The position numbers and the translations under genes are program-made. 64,000 bases of DNA from Caulochytrium protostelioides (lineage: Eukaryota > Chytridiomycota > Caulochytriomycetes > Caulochytriales > Caulochytriaceae): assembly GCA_003615045.1 (NCBI GenBank), contig ML014140.1, positions 1 to 64,000 of the forward strand. Direction: 5' to 3'. The notes under the pieces are model-generated. The model made no database searches and was not told the origin of the DNA. It was given only the letters and a program-made list of their open reading frames with translations. Shown here piece by piece: positions 32,527-46,100 of the stretch; position 1 is the first letter of the stretch, and each line of letters starts with the position of its first letter.

Positions 32527-33723
32527 CTAGTGTCTCAGGATGCGAGCGGACGCTCGCAGATGTCTCGGGCTGCGGTAACCCCATGCTTTTTGGAAGTGTC
32601 AAGCCTCCATCGGAGAGCCGTTTCGGGATCCCCCAATCCATCATCCCTACGGGTGGATCATGGATCAGCAACGCGCCGAGCCGGCTATTCGAGGGTCGCG
32701 TCGACGGTTTTTCGTACCGGATCATATGAGATGCCCCATAATGCCAACATGTGCCTAGTCATGGCGCCGGGCCTCGGAGGCGTCCGATCTCAATCGAGGC
32801 ATGGCTTGAGATCGGATCGTGGGAACGAGGGAGACCATTAAATTTTTTTTTTGAGAGGATTCGATGGCCATAGCACCCTCAAAAGTCTATTCGCGGATCG
32901 GCGATCAGATACCGCCCATCACTGTTCGATCGCTCGCGGTGCCCGATCCGTGGGGATCGCAGAACGCGCCGCATGCGATGATAGGAAGCCGGACATCGCA
33001 ATGTCTCGAATACATCGACGCCGACTCACCGCGGTAGCGCGTGTCACACCGTGACCCTTGGAGGCGCGTGCGACCCCGTCCAGCGGTCCCGGCGCGGCCG
33101 GCGTGGTGTGGTGTGGGCGGGGCCTCACGCCGGCCGCGGCCGATCGGAGTTTGGGGGTGCGTTCCGGCGATCGGCCGACCAGCCCTCCGAACTCCGACCG
33201 GCCGCTGATCGGCGCGGGCGGCTGGACGCGGGGTTCATTGCGGCATACGAGGTGAAACGCGGCCCCGGTATGCATTCGGCGTTGGGTGACACGGCGGAGC
33301 GATGGCCCATGGGGCTCGCCGCAGCAGCAGCAGCAGCAACCTGTCTGATGCATCGATGCCCATCGCCATGGTCGCACCCAAGACGTTCTGTGGAGACCGT
33401 CACCTAGCCGCGGGCGCGTCTGGCCCTGTCTGACCGCGTCGGCCACATGGCGATGGTGCCGACGCGGGAGCCGTTCGTATCCTGCACATCCATGGATGAA
33501 GGTTACCGCTGCCTGCTGAAGTCAGGCCTCGGACGAAGTAGACTCAGTCGACGGGTTCTCTCGACGCGCAGCGTCTCCTGGAGGCGACATTCATTCGGGC
33601 CTCGCCGTCTGCTCGATTTCCAACGCAAGACGTCGCGACCACGGAATGATGCCCGTCAGCGCTGTGAGCCGCCGCCCTGACCGTCTCCCCGGCCCCGTTC
33701 TTTTGCCTCCACTCCTCGCGACA
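32527..33723. other. 1.2 kb spacer, no recognised gene
   Basis: This is the 3' flank of EIPR1 and 5' flank of the SAXO4-like gene. It includes a T-rich run at 32841-32852 and a short CAG run at about 33321-33340. Open frames on both strands show no family. Confidence 0.5.
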
Positions 33724-34950
33724 ATGCTCGAGTCGCATCGCACGGCCGTGCAGCTGGCGTCGTACGGCGCGCCGAAGGACCCGGCGGCCTTCTACAGCAC
33801 GAGCGCCTCGCGCGCCGCGTATCTGACACGATGCGCGCCCACCGACGCCGACCACTTCGGCGCCCAGCTCCGCGGCAGCGGCTACGCCACTAACGCCCAG
33901 CCGTACGTCGTCTACGCTCCCGCGCACGATGAGCGCCCCGACTTCCGCATCACCGCGCCCTTCGAGACCACCACCGGCGCCACCTACCGCGGCGCTCCGT
34001 GCGAGGCGCTGATGCTGCCGCCCGTGTTCGATCACGCGGCCGCCGACGGCGGCGTTGTCGTCTCGCCCTCGCCGTACATGCGCCTGCATACGCAGGAGCG
34101 TCACGTCGGCGCGCCGGTCAGCGCCGTCACCGAGCACCGCGCGCATTTCCGCGTCGCCGCGTCGCCGCTCCGCGCCGCCCAGGTCCTCCGCTCCGGCAGC
34201 GCCTGGGTTTCGGACGCCAGCACCTTCCGCGTCTCCCCGAGCGCCGACCGCGTGCGGGGAGGCACAGCAGCCTCGCCGCTGTCGTCGTCGGCCTCGACGC
34301 TCAACAATGACGCCGAGGCCGATGACGCTGAGGACGACCGCTTCCTCACGTCGTCGCAGGCCGCGCAGCGGTCGATGTGCCGCGCCGCACAACGCGAGCA
34401 GGCCGATCAGCTGCGCCACGGGCCCGCCAGGACGGCGACCGACGCCTTCGTGCTGTCCGAGTCGCAGCGGCTCTTTCCTCGTGGCCACGACGACCACGAA
34501 CAGGGGACCAGCACGTATCGCCGCGCTTTCCCCTCCAAACCGTGCGTGCCCGCGGCCGTCGCCGACGCCGTCGTCGGCGCGAAGCGGGGGTCGGCGGTGC
34601 TCTCCAATACGAGCCGCATGGGGCTCCACTGCCACGTGGCCGCAGATGGCGCGGCCACCGCCGCTGCCGCGGCAGCCGCTGCGGACGGCATCGGCCTCTC
34701 GGAGACACAGGCGCGGTTCCTCGGCGAGCAGCCGCAGGACCCCAATGGACTCGCCGAGCAGATGGCGGTATCCGCGTTCGTGCGGAACAACCGCTTCATC
34801 CCGCCGTTCGCGGACCCGACGTCGGCGGCCGACATCGATCCGCTCGTCCAGACCATCGCGTTTCTGAACGACGTGCAGGGCGGCCTAAGCCGCCACGCGG
34901 GCCGACTCAAAGCCGTGCTGCCCAAGATCCCCTGCGCCTGCCCGTCCTGA
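33724..34950 (+). CDS. SAXO4/PPP1R32-like flagellar protein
   Basis: This 408-residue protein resembles SAXO4 (PPP1R32), a sperm and ciliary microtubule-associated protein. The start shows DPAAFYSTSASRAAY followed by GSGYATNAQPYVVY, the same layout as the animal FYATSYCTAYG and GTGYKSNFQPVV motifs. Later segments repeat the style of stabiliser-of-axonemal-microtubule proteins: SPYMRLHTQERHVG, FVLSESQRLFPRG, GLSETQARFLGEQPQDPNG and AFVRNNRFIPPFADP. An Asp/Glu/Ser-rich linker and a poly-Ala run separate them. I chose the ATG at 33724 (MLESHRTAVQLASYG) because the motif follows at once; an earlier in-frame ATG at 33646 would add 26 residues of uncharacteristic sequence. The gene converges on the Furry gene (175 bases between stops). 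Other short-repeat axonemal families are possible. Confidence 0.6.
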   Translation: MLESHRTAVQLASYGAPKDPAAFYSTSASRAAYLTRCAPTDADHFGAQLRGSGYATNAQPYVVYAPAHDERPDFRITAPFETTTGATYRGAPCEALMLPPVFDHAAADGGVVVSPSPYMRLHTQERHVGAPVSAVTEHRAHFRVAASPLRAAQVLRSGSAWVSDASTFRVSPSADRVRGGTAASPLSSSASTLNNDAEADDAEDDRFLTSSQAAQRSMCRAAQREQADQLRHGPARTATDAFVLSESQRLFPRGHDDHEQGTSTYRRAFPSKPCVPAAVADAVVGAKRGSAVLSNTSRMGLHCHVAADGAATAAAAAAAADGIGLSETQARFLGEQPQDPNGLAEQMAVSAFVRNNRFIPPFADPTSAADIDPLVQTIAFLNDVQGGLSRHAGRLKAVLPKIPCACPS

Positions 34951-35043
34951 GCGCCGGCGCCACTCGCAGTTGCTCCGCCACGCGTCGTCGTGGCTTTACC
35001 TTCCCGCGCCCGCTGGCGTGGTTGCTTATATAAATCGCCCTAA

Positions 35044-35049
35044 TTTATT
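35044..35049 (-). terminator. Putative polyadenylation signal of the Furry gene (AATAAA)
   Basis: AATAAA on the minus strand, about 77 bases past the Furry stop and inside the only AT-rich patch of the 175-base convergent spacer. Confidence 0.5.
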
Positions 35050-35125
35050 TACATGATGCGTCAACGAACGTCAGCAAAAGCCTTGATGCGGCGATGGCGA
35101 TGCGGCGACGGCAGGGCGATGACGA

Positions 35126-38100
35126 CTAGTGGCGTAAAAAGCGGCGGACAAGAGTGCTCGTCACAGAAGGCTTGTCCGACGACACGGAGGAGCGATCGGC
35201 GTCGCCGTCGCGGCGCTTGCGGCTGCGCCGCGTGAGCCGGCGATGGACGGCTTCGGGCATCGGCGCCGGCGCGGCCGGGGCGGGCGTGGTCGTTCCGGCC
35301 GCCGTCGGCCCCGCGCGCAATGGGAACGACCACGGCGAGGGCGCCGTGTCCTCCGCCATGGTGTCGCTGAAGCCGTAGAACGGGTCACGGGCCTCCCGCG
35401 GCGTTGTGGGCCACGGCGATGAGCGCCCCGTGACGGATTCGGCCGGGCCCGTCCTGGCGATCCCGGAGGCTGCGGCGGAGGCCTCAACCCAGAGAGACCG
35501 GTCCATTGAAGGTGAACGCGGCGGCGTCGAGGATGCCGAGGACGTGGACCCGAGTCGCGGCGGAGCGAGGGACGGCGGCTGGGCCTGGCTGTTGCGCGCG
35601 GTCAGCGCGCCGCTCGTGTCGGCGGGATCCAGGGATGCGCGCTGCGATCCAAGCTCGCGGTTGAGGGTGGAGAACGTGGAAAGCGAGGCGCGCCGTCGGC
35701 GCGCCGTCGGCTGGTGGAGCACAGACGAGGCCGGGGAGGCCGACGCCGACGAGGGGGGCGCGGTCGACATGTCCTTCTGGATTTGAGTGAAGAAGGCGTC
35801 CAGATCATCGAGTTGGCCGATCACGTCGGTGCTGACCATATCGAGGGTGGTGTCCTGGTAGTAGTCGGGGGTGATATGGTACGGCGCGGGCGTCGCCGCA
35901 TCCCACTCGAGAGCGTCTGGGAAAGCCGCGGCCTTGTGCTTCGCCCACGTACTCGGGGGGCTCGGCCGCGGACTTCCGAGGTTGCTGCTGGCATCATCAC
36001 GGTATCGCCCGCGGATCTCGCTGGTGTCTATCGACGATGCCGGGCTCTCGTCGTCGACGTCGGCGCCGAGCAGCGACGCCGCATGCCGGTCTTCCCTCTT
36101 GCCGACTTCGCCCGCTTTCACGTGATCATCCTCGTGGTCGTCCACGTCGTCCTCATCCACGTAGTCTCCATCGTCGGATCCGTCGCGTCGACGCATGAAG
36201 TCATCTGCCGTTCGGGCCGGGTCGCGGCGGCGCGACCCGCGGCGGTTCGGGGACAGCGGCCGACGAATCCGCTCCCGCGAGACGCGGTACCGCTGGAAGG
36301 GCGTCCGCGAGACGCCGATCTTGGCGAGGTATATCGACGTGAACATAGGCGACTGCACCGCCAGCTCGTAAAGCGGCGACCCGGGCCGCGGCGGGTCCGG
36401 ATCCGGTCGCAACGCTTGTGCGACCGACGTCACGGCCACCAGCGCGCGCCGCATCTGCAGTAGGCGCTCGTGCTCGTCGCTCAGCGACCACCCGGTCTCC
36501 GTGACCATTGGCGATAAGGACGCTGCGGTCGATGTCGGCGATCCAACGGCTGCGGCTGCGGCTGCAGCGGCGGGCATATGCGACAGCGATGGCCCTGAGG
36601 GTTGCGCCTGGGATGATGATGGTGGCGTCGCGGTCGTTGCGGATGCGGGCGATGCGGCTGTCGCGGGCAGCGAGGTCGAGGACGGCGTGGCAGCCGGCGG
36701 CGATGGGTGTGGCGGCGATGGCGCAGACATGGACGCCGGAGCAGATGCAGCGCCCACCAGAGCATGGGGACGGGGCGATGACGTGGACGACGTGGACGAC
36801 TGCGACGGCTTATTCTTAACGTGCCCGCTCGCGGCGCGAGCCTCCGTCTCCATCGAGGGCGCCACGGCCACCGAGAAGGCCGCGCTGGCGCTTGCACCGT
36901 GCTGCGGAAACTCGTTCCGAAAGTCGTGCGGGTTCGGGACCACGTGTTGGCGTCCCATCTCTTGGGCGAGGTAGTAGAGTGGTCGGGACAGAAAGGAACG
37001 GCTGCCCGAAATTGCGGCTACGATGTGGGAGCACTCAATGAGCCCGTCGACGACCTGCATCGACTGGTCTGCGAGGTTGGTCTTGAGCAGCATCAGCAGA
37101 TGCGCGATGTTGACCTGCGGGATGCTGAAGAGAATCTGGGCGCGGGGTGGGCTGCCGTCGGCGACGGGACGGAACGCGGGCTGCTCCGCCAGCAGGAGCA
37201 GACGGCCTTTCAAAATGCCCAGCAAATCACGGATGATATTCAGCTTGGTGCTCTGGTAAATCGTGATCTGGCACGACAAGGTGCGGAACGTTTCCCGAAT
37301 GAGCTTCGTCTCGATCCATTCGTAGGGCGCTGATCCGTCCCGCTTCGCCGGGCTGGACGCGGGGCTCGTGGCCGCGCCGCGGCCCGCCGGATAGACAGCG
37401 AGATAGAAGCCGGCGACCGAGGGGCTGGCGTCGCCGTGTGCGGAGTCGTCGGTGGCCGGCGACGGCGGTGGCGGCGGCGCGGACGGCGTGTAGGGCGTCG
37501 CGGCATAGCGGGCCGCCAGAGGGCAGAGCGGCGGGTTGCAGATGGCGATCAGAATGGGTTTGAGAAAATCGCGGCCGGTATCGTAGACCCCGTCCAGGTA
37601 CTGGTGGAGAATGCGGTGGAGCACGAAGGCGGGGTTGATGTGCTTCATGAGCGCGCGCACCATCGCATGCTGGCGCGTCGTCGTGAGCTCCCAGTAGAAC
37701 CGGGCAGGCTCATCAAAGCCGCCGACGGTCTTGAGCAGCCCGCGGTTCGTGGTTGCGCAGGCGGCCACGACGCCGCCGTCCACGAACCGGGTCAGGAGGT
37801 GTAGCATGTTCGGCAGGTTGGCAATGAGCGTGTACAGCAGATCCTCGTAACTGGACGCCTGAAGCGGGATCGCTCGGTTGAGAACCGAGAGCGTGCGATA
37901 CAACGTCCAGCTCGAGCCGAGGCCGCGGCGGATCAGGTCAAGATAGCGGAAGTGGCAGTAGTCTTCGAGGTCGCGGCCCAGCGAGTTGTGCAGTAGCCGC
38001 TCGACGGTGGTGACACCGTGGGTCTCCATGAACAAGCCGATGGCATTGATGGCGATCGCAAACTCGGGCTCGCACGGCGACGCGAGCATTGCCACGAGGG

Positions 38101-41100
38101 CCCAGTATAAGCACGCCGTTAGGCTCTCATCGCCGAGATGATCGCTGTCCAGCAGATGCGCGAGGCTGAGCATGGCCTCAATGTTCAGCCCGCGGCTCGT
38201 GCCGTGCTGGTCGCCTGCCACGCGGTTGAGGCTGATGAGCACGTTGAGCATAGCCGCGGGTCGCACGTCGCGGCAGAGTGCGCGGAAGACCTGGTGGGAC
38301 CGCGCACACGTGTGCCGTGACCGGGTCAGCACGATACTCCATGCTATCACCATCACAGCATAGTAGTAGTGATACTGCTGGCACTCCTCGAGACAATACT
38401 GGATCTCCTCGACGAAGTGCTGGAGCGCGGCGACGCTCGCGAGGCCCGTCTGGAAGCGTTTGTTCTTGTAGACGAGGGTTTCGCGGCGGACGGTCTCGAC
38501 CTCCCAGAGCGCCTCGTGGCCGCGCGAGGCCTGAATCGTGCGGACAAAGCGCTGTGCCCGCTCAGACCGCTCGTGCGGCAGCAGCCGGTCAAGTACAATC
38601 GCAATGAGTTGGCGCGCGTTGTCTCGGAGCACGGGGCGCGGATCGTCCAGAAACAAGACGGTGTTGACGGTCATGACCGGGATGTACTGCAACAGCAGCG
38701 CGAGCTCGCAGTTGGAGATAAAGTCGGACAAAATGACGGCCGAGATATGAGCTTTCGCGTAGGGGATCGCGTGCAGCTGGTGCGAATAGATGCTGTCCAG
38801 CACTGTGCCCGTCGGTTGATGCGACGCCGCGCTGAACCCGAGCTCGATATGTGGCAGCCGGATTGACAGGATGAACTGTTCGAACGGACTCAGCGCGGCG
38901 TCGCTGATTTCGCCCGTCGCGTCGGGAGAATTCGGGCCGTCCGCGGCCTGCCCCCAGCCGTCGCTGGCAAGCGCGCGCTGCCGCTGGGTACGGAGAGAAT
39001 GCAACACCGACGTTTCTTTCGGGTTGCAGAACTCGTCATAGGCCGGCAGCGTCTGGGACGGGTTGACCCACATCCCCATCACGGTACGGAACACGGCCGC
39101 TTCGGTTTCCGGCGTGTGCAGAAACATGAGCATCCGCTTCGTCAGCAGGATCGCCTGCGCGTTCGACGTCACGATGCAAATGTAGGCGAGATGGCCCACG
39201 ATGGACATCATGTTCGCGGCCGAGCAGGACCTCAGCGTGTCGAGCACGGCCGGGCCCGCCAGCACCGCGATTGTCTCGTACCCGGGCAACTGGCCCGAGA
39301 GTGCGATTTCGCGTCCGAGCAAGCGATCGATCACCGGCGTCTCGGGCTGCAAAACAGCGTTCCACAGCGCTCGGTGTTGCGGCGCATACGAGTCGGGCGC
39401 CAGCATCGTCAGCGTCAGGATATGCGTCAGCACCCACGATACCATGAACCGGTGCTTCGCGAGGCTATTGACGAACGGCGGCGACGGCGCCGTGCTCGTG
39501 CCGTCGGCCGCCGTCGTCCTCGCTTCCGATGAGGCCGGTAGAAAGATGTCGGGTAAGTGCGAGTACCACTGAGGAATCGGCAGGGGTGCCGCGGCGGTGG
39601 CGGCGCCGCGGCTGCGCGGACTCGTTGCCGCCGTCGTTGTCGTCGGCATTCGCGGCGAGGTCACGCCCGAGAGCATCGATGGCAGCGGCGAAAGCGAATG
39701 CGGTGACGATAGGTGCCAGTCGAGCGAAATGTTTTCGAGCCACGGCGTCAACACGTGGTAGGCGGCGCCGACGATATGGTTGGGCGTCGTCCCTTTATCT
39801 GGGGTCCCGAGCAGCACCTCATAGCGCACAAACACTTCGTTCAGGATTGAGGCGGTGCGGTGTATAAACTTGCGCGAGAAGTAGCGGGAGATGGCGGCTT
39901 GTCCCTGGCGGTATATCCACGACACAGTGCTCATGATGCGCGGATACTCTTGCTCCATGATCGAGGCAGGCAGTGTATAGACTATAACGGCGGCGTCCTT
40001 TTTGGTGAGCAAGCGATTCATGTACTTAAGGAGATTGAACGCGCTGCTGCGGAGTTCGACATCGCCGTCGCCGAGCATATGAATCGAGAGCGCTACCATC
40101 AGGTCGGTGCAGCTGTTCAGGTTGTTGAGGTCCACCTGGTGCGCGTGGTGTGGGTGGGCGTCGCCGTGGGCGGGCATCAGGTAGGCCGAGAGCGTCATAA
40201 AGAATGCGCGGCCCGCCGAGCGCGAGGACATATACGTGGTCGAGTAGAGCGCATACGCGCGCATAAAGTTGGGCGATTCGTGGTTCGCGTGCAACAGATT
40301 CAGCAGAGCGCGGCGCGCGATAGCATGAAGATCATCGGCGCCGGACTCGAACAGATCGATCGCCCATTCAAAGAGATGCACGAGCGAGATCTTGCCCTGC
40401 GCAATGAAGGGCTGTGCGTCGGGCACCGGGATCTGCAGGATCGCTTGCTCGTTGAACGTCTTGCAGTTGCCGCAGAGGGTGGCGAGGGCATTGAGGCTCG
40501 CGACGCGCAGCGCCTTGCGCTGGATCTCGACACAGTTCGTGATACTCGAGTGCAGCTGCGGGTCCCGGACCGAGGTCATGAGATGGGCGATAATGCGCGC
40601 TTCGCGGTCTTTGGTGGTCGAGGACGCGCGGCCGTAACCGCACCAGTCCACGAGAATCAGAAAGAGCCGGCGGCGTAAGACAGCATCCATAAGGGGGTGC
40701 GCCATCAGCCACGCATCGCCTCGCATCGGCACGAGCGCGTAAAAGTTGTCGACCCAGCTGCAGAAGTGGTAGAGCAGCAGCTGGAACGGCGCGTCGTAGG
40801 GCCGCGCCTCCGAGCCCAGCAGAGCCATCGCCGCTAGTATGAAGTGATGCAGCGCGTTCATACTCGTCTCGCGCTCCGGCGTCGGCGCAGTGAACAAGTG
40901 CGTGGTCAAGGCGAGCGTATGCATTACTTCGACCTCGAGGTGCACGGGCTGGCGGCACACCTGGCTGCGCTTCGAGAAGCCGCTCGGCCAGAAGGGCGTC
41001 GCAGCGTGGGACGCCGACGTGGGGGCGGACGCGGCGTGTGGTGCAGCGGCGGTGGCGGACGCTGCGGACGGGGGCGCCGTGCGCCGAGCGGACGTCGCGC

Positions 41101-44100
41101 TGGTCGCGAGCTGGTGGAGCCACTGGGTGGCGCGGGCGATGGTCGGCCGCATGCGCTTCGTAAAGAGGGCCGCGCTGGTCTCGTGGATGTTGCCGAGCGC
41201 CGTGGCCACTGAGAGCCGAATGTCGGCGCGATTGCACGTGAGCAGCGGAATGAGCCAGGCAAAGAGGTCGCGCTCGGCCACCGATTTGGCGAGGTTGGTG
41301 CCACCTAAAACGCTGTTGGGCGCGACGTTCATGATGAGCTGCCCGAGGTGGGACACGCCGGAGCTTGGCGTCGTGATCGGCGTCGTGGCTGGGTAGCCGC
41401 GGCGGCGGACTTCTTCGTCGCCCTCGTCGCCAGTCATGGCGGCTGGGCCGCCGTCGACTTCCTGGTACATCATGCCCGGCGGCATGATGTCGCACGTGGC
41501 GATATGAATGTTGGCGGTCGCTGACGGCGCGCCGGTCGGGAACAGCGTGCCAGTCGTAGAGGCTTGCGCGGGGTGGCGCCGGTGTGTGGCACGGAGAAAC
41601 CGGATCCCCATGCGCGGCGCTTCCGTGCGGTCACCCGACAAATTGCTGAGCTGGGCATACGGCAACACAAACACATTCGCTTTGCTGAGCATTGCTGGGG
41701 TCTGGACGCACGCAATCGCTGTATAGAGCTTCCACTGCTCGAGCAGCGTCTCGTGCATGTTCCCGAAGGGAAACGGCTTCGTGATCGACATGCCCAAAAA
41801 CTCGCGGTTGCTAAAGAGAACCGTGGGCCGGGCCCCGGCACGGCCGTGCTGGCTCTTGGCGACGCCGCTCTCCTGAACCAGCGTCCCGCTGAGGTAGATG
41901 GCGGGCAGCGAGTATAGCTTCGAAAACCGGCAGTTGACAAGGTTGAAAAAGGGAACGGTGGACGCGGGATCGCCATACTCCAGAAACGCGTGGGCTAGGT
42001 CGGGCAAGCATCGCTTCCACAGCACCGTGTGGCCCGGGTTCTGGGACAGCGCATAGTAAAACAAGTTGTGGCCGCCATTCAAGAGACAAAGTCGGCGGGT
42101 ACTCTTCAGCAGGTCGCGCGTGTCATCTTCCGTCATGCGCGCGAGGTAGGGGATATCCTGGTCGATATCCCGCGTCGCTGAACCCGAGATATGCCCGATC
42201 GTGCCGTTGCCGTCCAGCACGAGCGTGTCATCGCAGTGTCGCCGCATAATCTCGGCGCCTTTCACGATAATGATGTGCATAATCGTGCTGCCGCGGGGCA
42301 CGAGCGGCATCTCCTGGAAATGCTCAAAGTCGTCGGGGGGCAACATCGCGGGCGACCACATGTCCGACGCGGCGGCGGCAGATCCGCCGCCCTTGCCGGC
42401 GGAGAGCGACGGCTGCGAGAACGGCGGCAACGCAGACGGTAAGGGCGAGGGGTGGTGTGCCGGCGTCGTAATCGTCGCAACGGCGGTGTAGTCCACATGG
42501 TCAGCGAGTCCGCTGGCCGCAAGGCGGGCCCGCTTCTCACGCATGAACTGGTCGTAGGAGGCGAGCCGCTGGAGAATGCGGTAGACGGTGATGCAAGCGG
42601 TGACGCCCGAGAGGTGCACCCGCTGGTGCAGGTTGCTGATGTAGACGACGCTCTTGCTCTCGAAATCGATCACGACGCGTTTCACTACATCAGAGCTGAT
42701 GCGAACGCCGCGGCGCAGGTCGTCCTCGAACTCTTCCATCCCCATACTCCACAAGCTCATCTGCGCCAGGATGATGTTGTCGCCAACAAACAACCCCGAC
42801 GGGCTACGCGTGTGCGGAGAGTATCCGCGGAACAAAGATCCGAGGCGGCTCTCGGAGGCCTGCAGTGCATACGACGAGACGAGGTGGGACAGTGCCTGAG
42901 CGTTGCCCTGCGGCTGGTGGTTGAGCGACCAGAAAGCCGCGGCGTCCACACGGTACCCGAGCCGCGCCATGCGGCAGATGCAGTGCCGCGCCGCCGTCCG
43001 GATCGGCACATCGAAGTGCATCATGTGCTGCGTGATCATGTCGGTCACCGCCAGAATATCCATGCCCACCGGCACAAACCGTGGCATCAGCTCCAGGCAG
43101 AACGCAAACAGCTCCACAAAGATGGACCGCGCCGGCGCGGCCGCTGTCGACGTCTCCTTCGCCGTCGCCGCGCTGCCCGAAAACGAGCGCGACGAGGCGT
43201 GGTCGTGACCGGCACTACCGCCGGCACCCGCTGCACCGGTACCGACACCAGCGCCTGTGCTGCCGCTCCCGGCGTCGCCGGCACCGCCACTACCACCATG
43301 ACCATACGCGTTGCTGGTCGCACGGGTTCCGCCGCCGGTGCCCGCATCCATCTCGTCGCGGACGGACAGATCGCCGTCGCCCCCGGCCGACGACCACGTG
43401 TCCGGCCCGCCGCCCGCTTCATGGGCCCAAGAGCCGGTCTGGAGCGGGCTGACGATCTGGTGCAGAGCACCGACGAGACTGCCGAAGATCTCGTTCATAT
43501 GGTCCCAAGTGGCGCGGAACCGCAGCGGGAGCCGCGCATACTGCTGCACGTCCATGATATCAGCGGCATAGCAGAGCGACAAGACAGAGACGCCGCGGCT
43601 GCTGATGGGGCCAGCGGTGCAGCGGCCCCCGTCGTCACACTGCATCGCCCGATTCACAGGGGTCGCACCCATCGTCAGGTAGGTTGTGGCAGTGACACCC
43701 GTGGCCGCTGCCGCGCCTCCCGCCGCGCCCGTGGACGGCGTTCCGCTTGAGCCGCCGCTGCCGCGACTCACATGCCCTGTACCCGATGCGCCATGGTGAT
43801 GCGGGATCGAGCCAGATCCGCCGGCGCCGGCCGAGGCATCACGCGACGCGTGCGCGCAAAGCCCGCCCCCGTGGGCGTGTGAGCTCGGAATGAGCATCGG
43901 GTCGACGCCGCGGTATCCTCGCGTGGCGTCAGGGGCGATGCCGAGGCCGCCGAAGCTCCCACCACCGCCGCCGCCGCCGTCGCCACCGCCGGCCGCGTGG
44001 TCGACGCCGCTCATGCTGGCACGGGCTTGGACAGCTTGGTGCATGACGCGGCGCCAGTAGCACTGACAGACGGGATCGACGAGCAGGTGCCGGAGCGGGA

Positions 44101-46069
44101 ACGGCGGGGTGGGCACCTTATCGAGCCAGGCAAAGGAGGCCGGCGGAACGGGCTCCGTGGGGCTGTAGCCGGCGAAGCTCGAGTAGGCGCCGGTGGTGCC
44201 AACGTACCGTGGCCCTGGCGGCGCCAAGGTGGGTGGCGATGGCGGCATGACGGCCAGTAGCGTGCCAATAAAGAGCCCGTAGCTGCGCAGCGCGGCAAGA
44301 ATCAGCTCCGGCTGAACGCGCTGATCGCCCATCATGATCTGCATCTGCGCGAGGCTGCGGCCCACGGTGCACGTGAACCGCGGGGCGGTGGCCGACGCTG
44401 TGGGTTTGCTGCTCGCTGCGCTGGCGCTCGCCGTGGTGCTGTTGGATGAGCTGCCCTGCGAAGGGTGCTGGCTGGCAGGGTCGCCGCTGGCGATGCCACT
44501 GCCGGACCCCGGGTTTGGGGTGGGAGCGGCAGCGGCGGCCGCAGCCAGGGCTGCGGCTTCATCGGCGGCGACGGCGGCAGCGGGAGTGATCGGAAAAATG
44601 GGCGTGCGGGTGGCGCTGACGGTGCTGTGATCAAAAATGGTGGAGCTTGAGGGATGGCTGACGGACGTGCCCGCGCGCTGGTGGCTGCCCTTGAGGCGTT
44701 CGGACTGAAAATCGAGACCGGTGAGGGCGGTCAGGACGACACTGGCCGGCTGGCTCCAGGCGACGAACCAGGTCATATAGCCGATGATGGTATACGCATC
44801 GAACTCGAGCAGTTCGGCGGGGCCCATCATGGCCGGGAAGCGGCGACACATCAAGGCGGCGAGAGGCTTAAGGAGATGCTCGATGTGGCCGAGCATGACG
44901 GGCGGCGCGTCGACGTCGCGGTAGCGCATGAGGTAGACCCAGATGAGCTGGCACAGGCAGGCGAGGGCCTCGACACGGTGGTGGCGGTCCTTGCAGCGCT
45001 GAAGGCATTGCTCCGCCAGGCCGACCCAGTGCTGGCGGAAGTGCTCCTGGCGACCGACACAAAGCAGATGACACGTCAGGTACAGGGCGACCGGAAGATC
45101 CTTGCTCTTGGCGGCGATGCGCGACGCGCGCTGCCACAGCGGGTCGTAGAAGGCCGTCCACGAGGGGACATTGACCTCGGCCGTCATCATCGCGCCGAGC
45201 GGCTCGATGAGATGCACGAGCGTCCGCAGAAACACGGACTGCACGTGGCGGCCGTGGAGCTGGTTGAGCGCGGCGAGGAGCCGGCCCAGGATCGCGAGGA
45301 ACTGCGTCGTTTCCTCGAGGGCTTCCATGGGGAAGATCTGTAGGCGGAGCTGGCTCATGGCCCGGATGAGAGCCGTGAGGCGAACTTCCTGGTGCGAGGG
45401 GAACACGCTGCCCCCCGAGAGGATGGCGGCAGCAGCGGCGGCGGCCATGCCCGTGAATGTCACGCTGAGGCCCATCTTGTTGAGCTCCAGCACAAAGCGG
45501 TCGCTGACGTTCCCGAAGCGGAGAGTCGATAGCGCGCCGATCACGCGCGCGAAGTGGTCGGCGCTCACGTGGCGGCTCTTAGGAGTGTAGGTGACGGCCG
45601 CGTGGCGTAGCTGCTCGAAGGCCATGTCGATCAGCTTCGTGTCCATGCCGACGGGCAGCTGCGCCGGCGCGAGCTGGCGCAGCACCGCGCAGAGGAACTG
45701 GCAAAGGACAGCGTTGGCGAGAATGGTGCGGCGCTCGCGGAACGTGGCTTCCACGTCGCGCGGCTTCATGTGTGGCACCATGCGCTGCAGCGACGCGAGG
45801 AACGGTGGGTCCAGCGCGAGCGAGCGTTTCGACTTGGTCGTGCGCCACAGCACGATCGAGTCAATCAGCAGCTTCGGGCAGTCCGCGCTGCGCCGCTCGA
45901 TCATCGCTAGGATCTCGTCAAACTCGGCGTGCCAGCCCGGCATAAAGCACGCGCCCAGGTTGAGGTCCGCGTCCAGCCGCCGCAGCAGCGTCCGGTTGAG
46001 TTGCGTCTCGGCGATTTCCAAAAACCGCGCAAACAGTGACTGCAGGATGGCGTGCGACGGCAGGACGGT

Positions 46070-46100
<31 letters not shown>

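Noticed and set aside
35026-35036. TATA-like sequence between the convergent SAXO4-like and Furry genes
   Set aside because: It lies between two 3' ends and has no start codon to serve; the AT-rich patch is better explained as 3' UTR and polyadenylation sequence.
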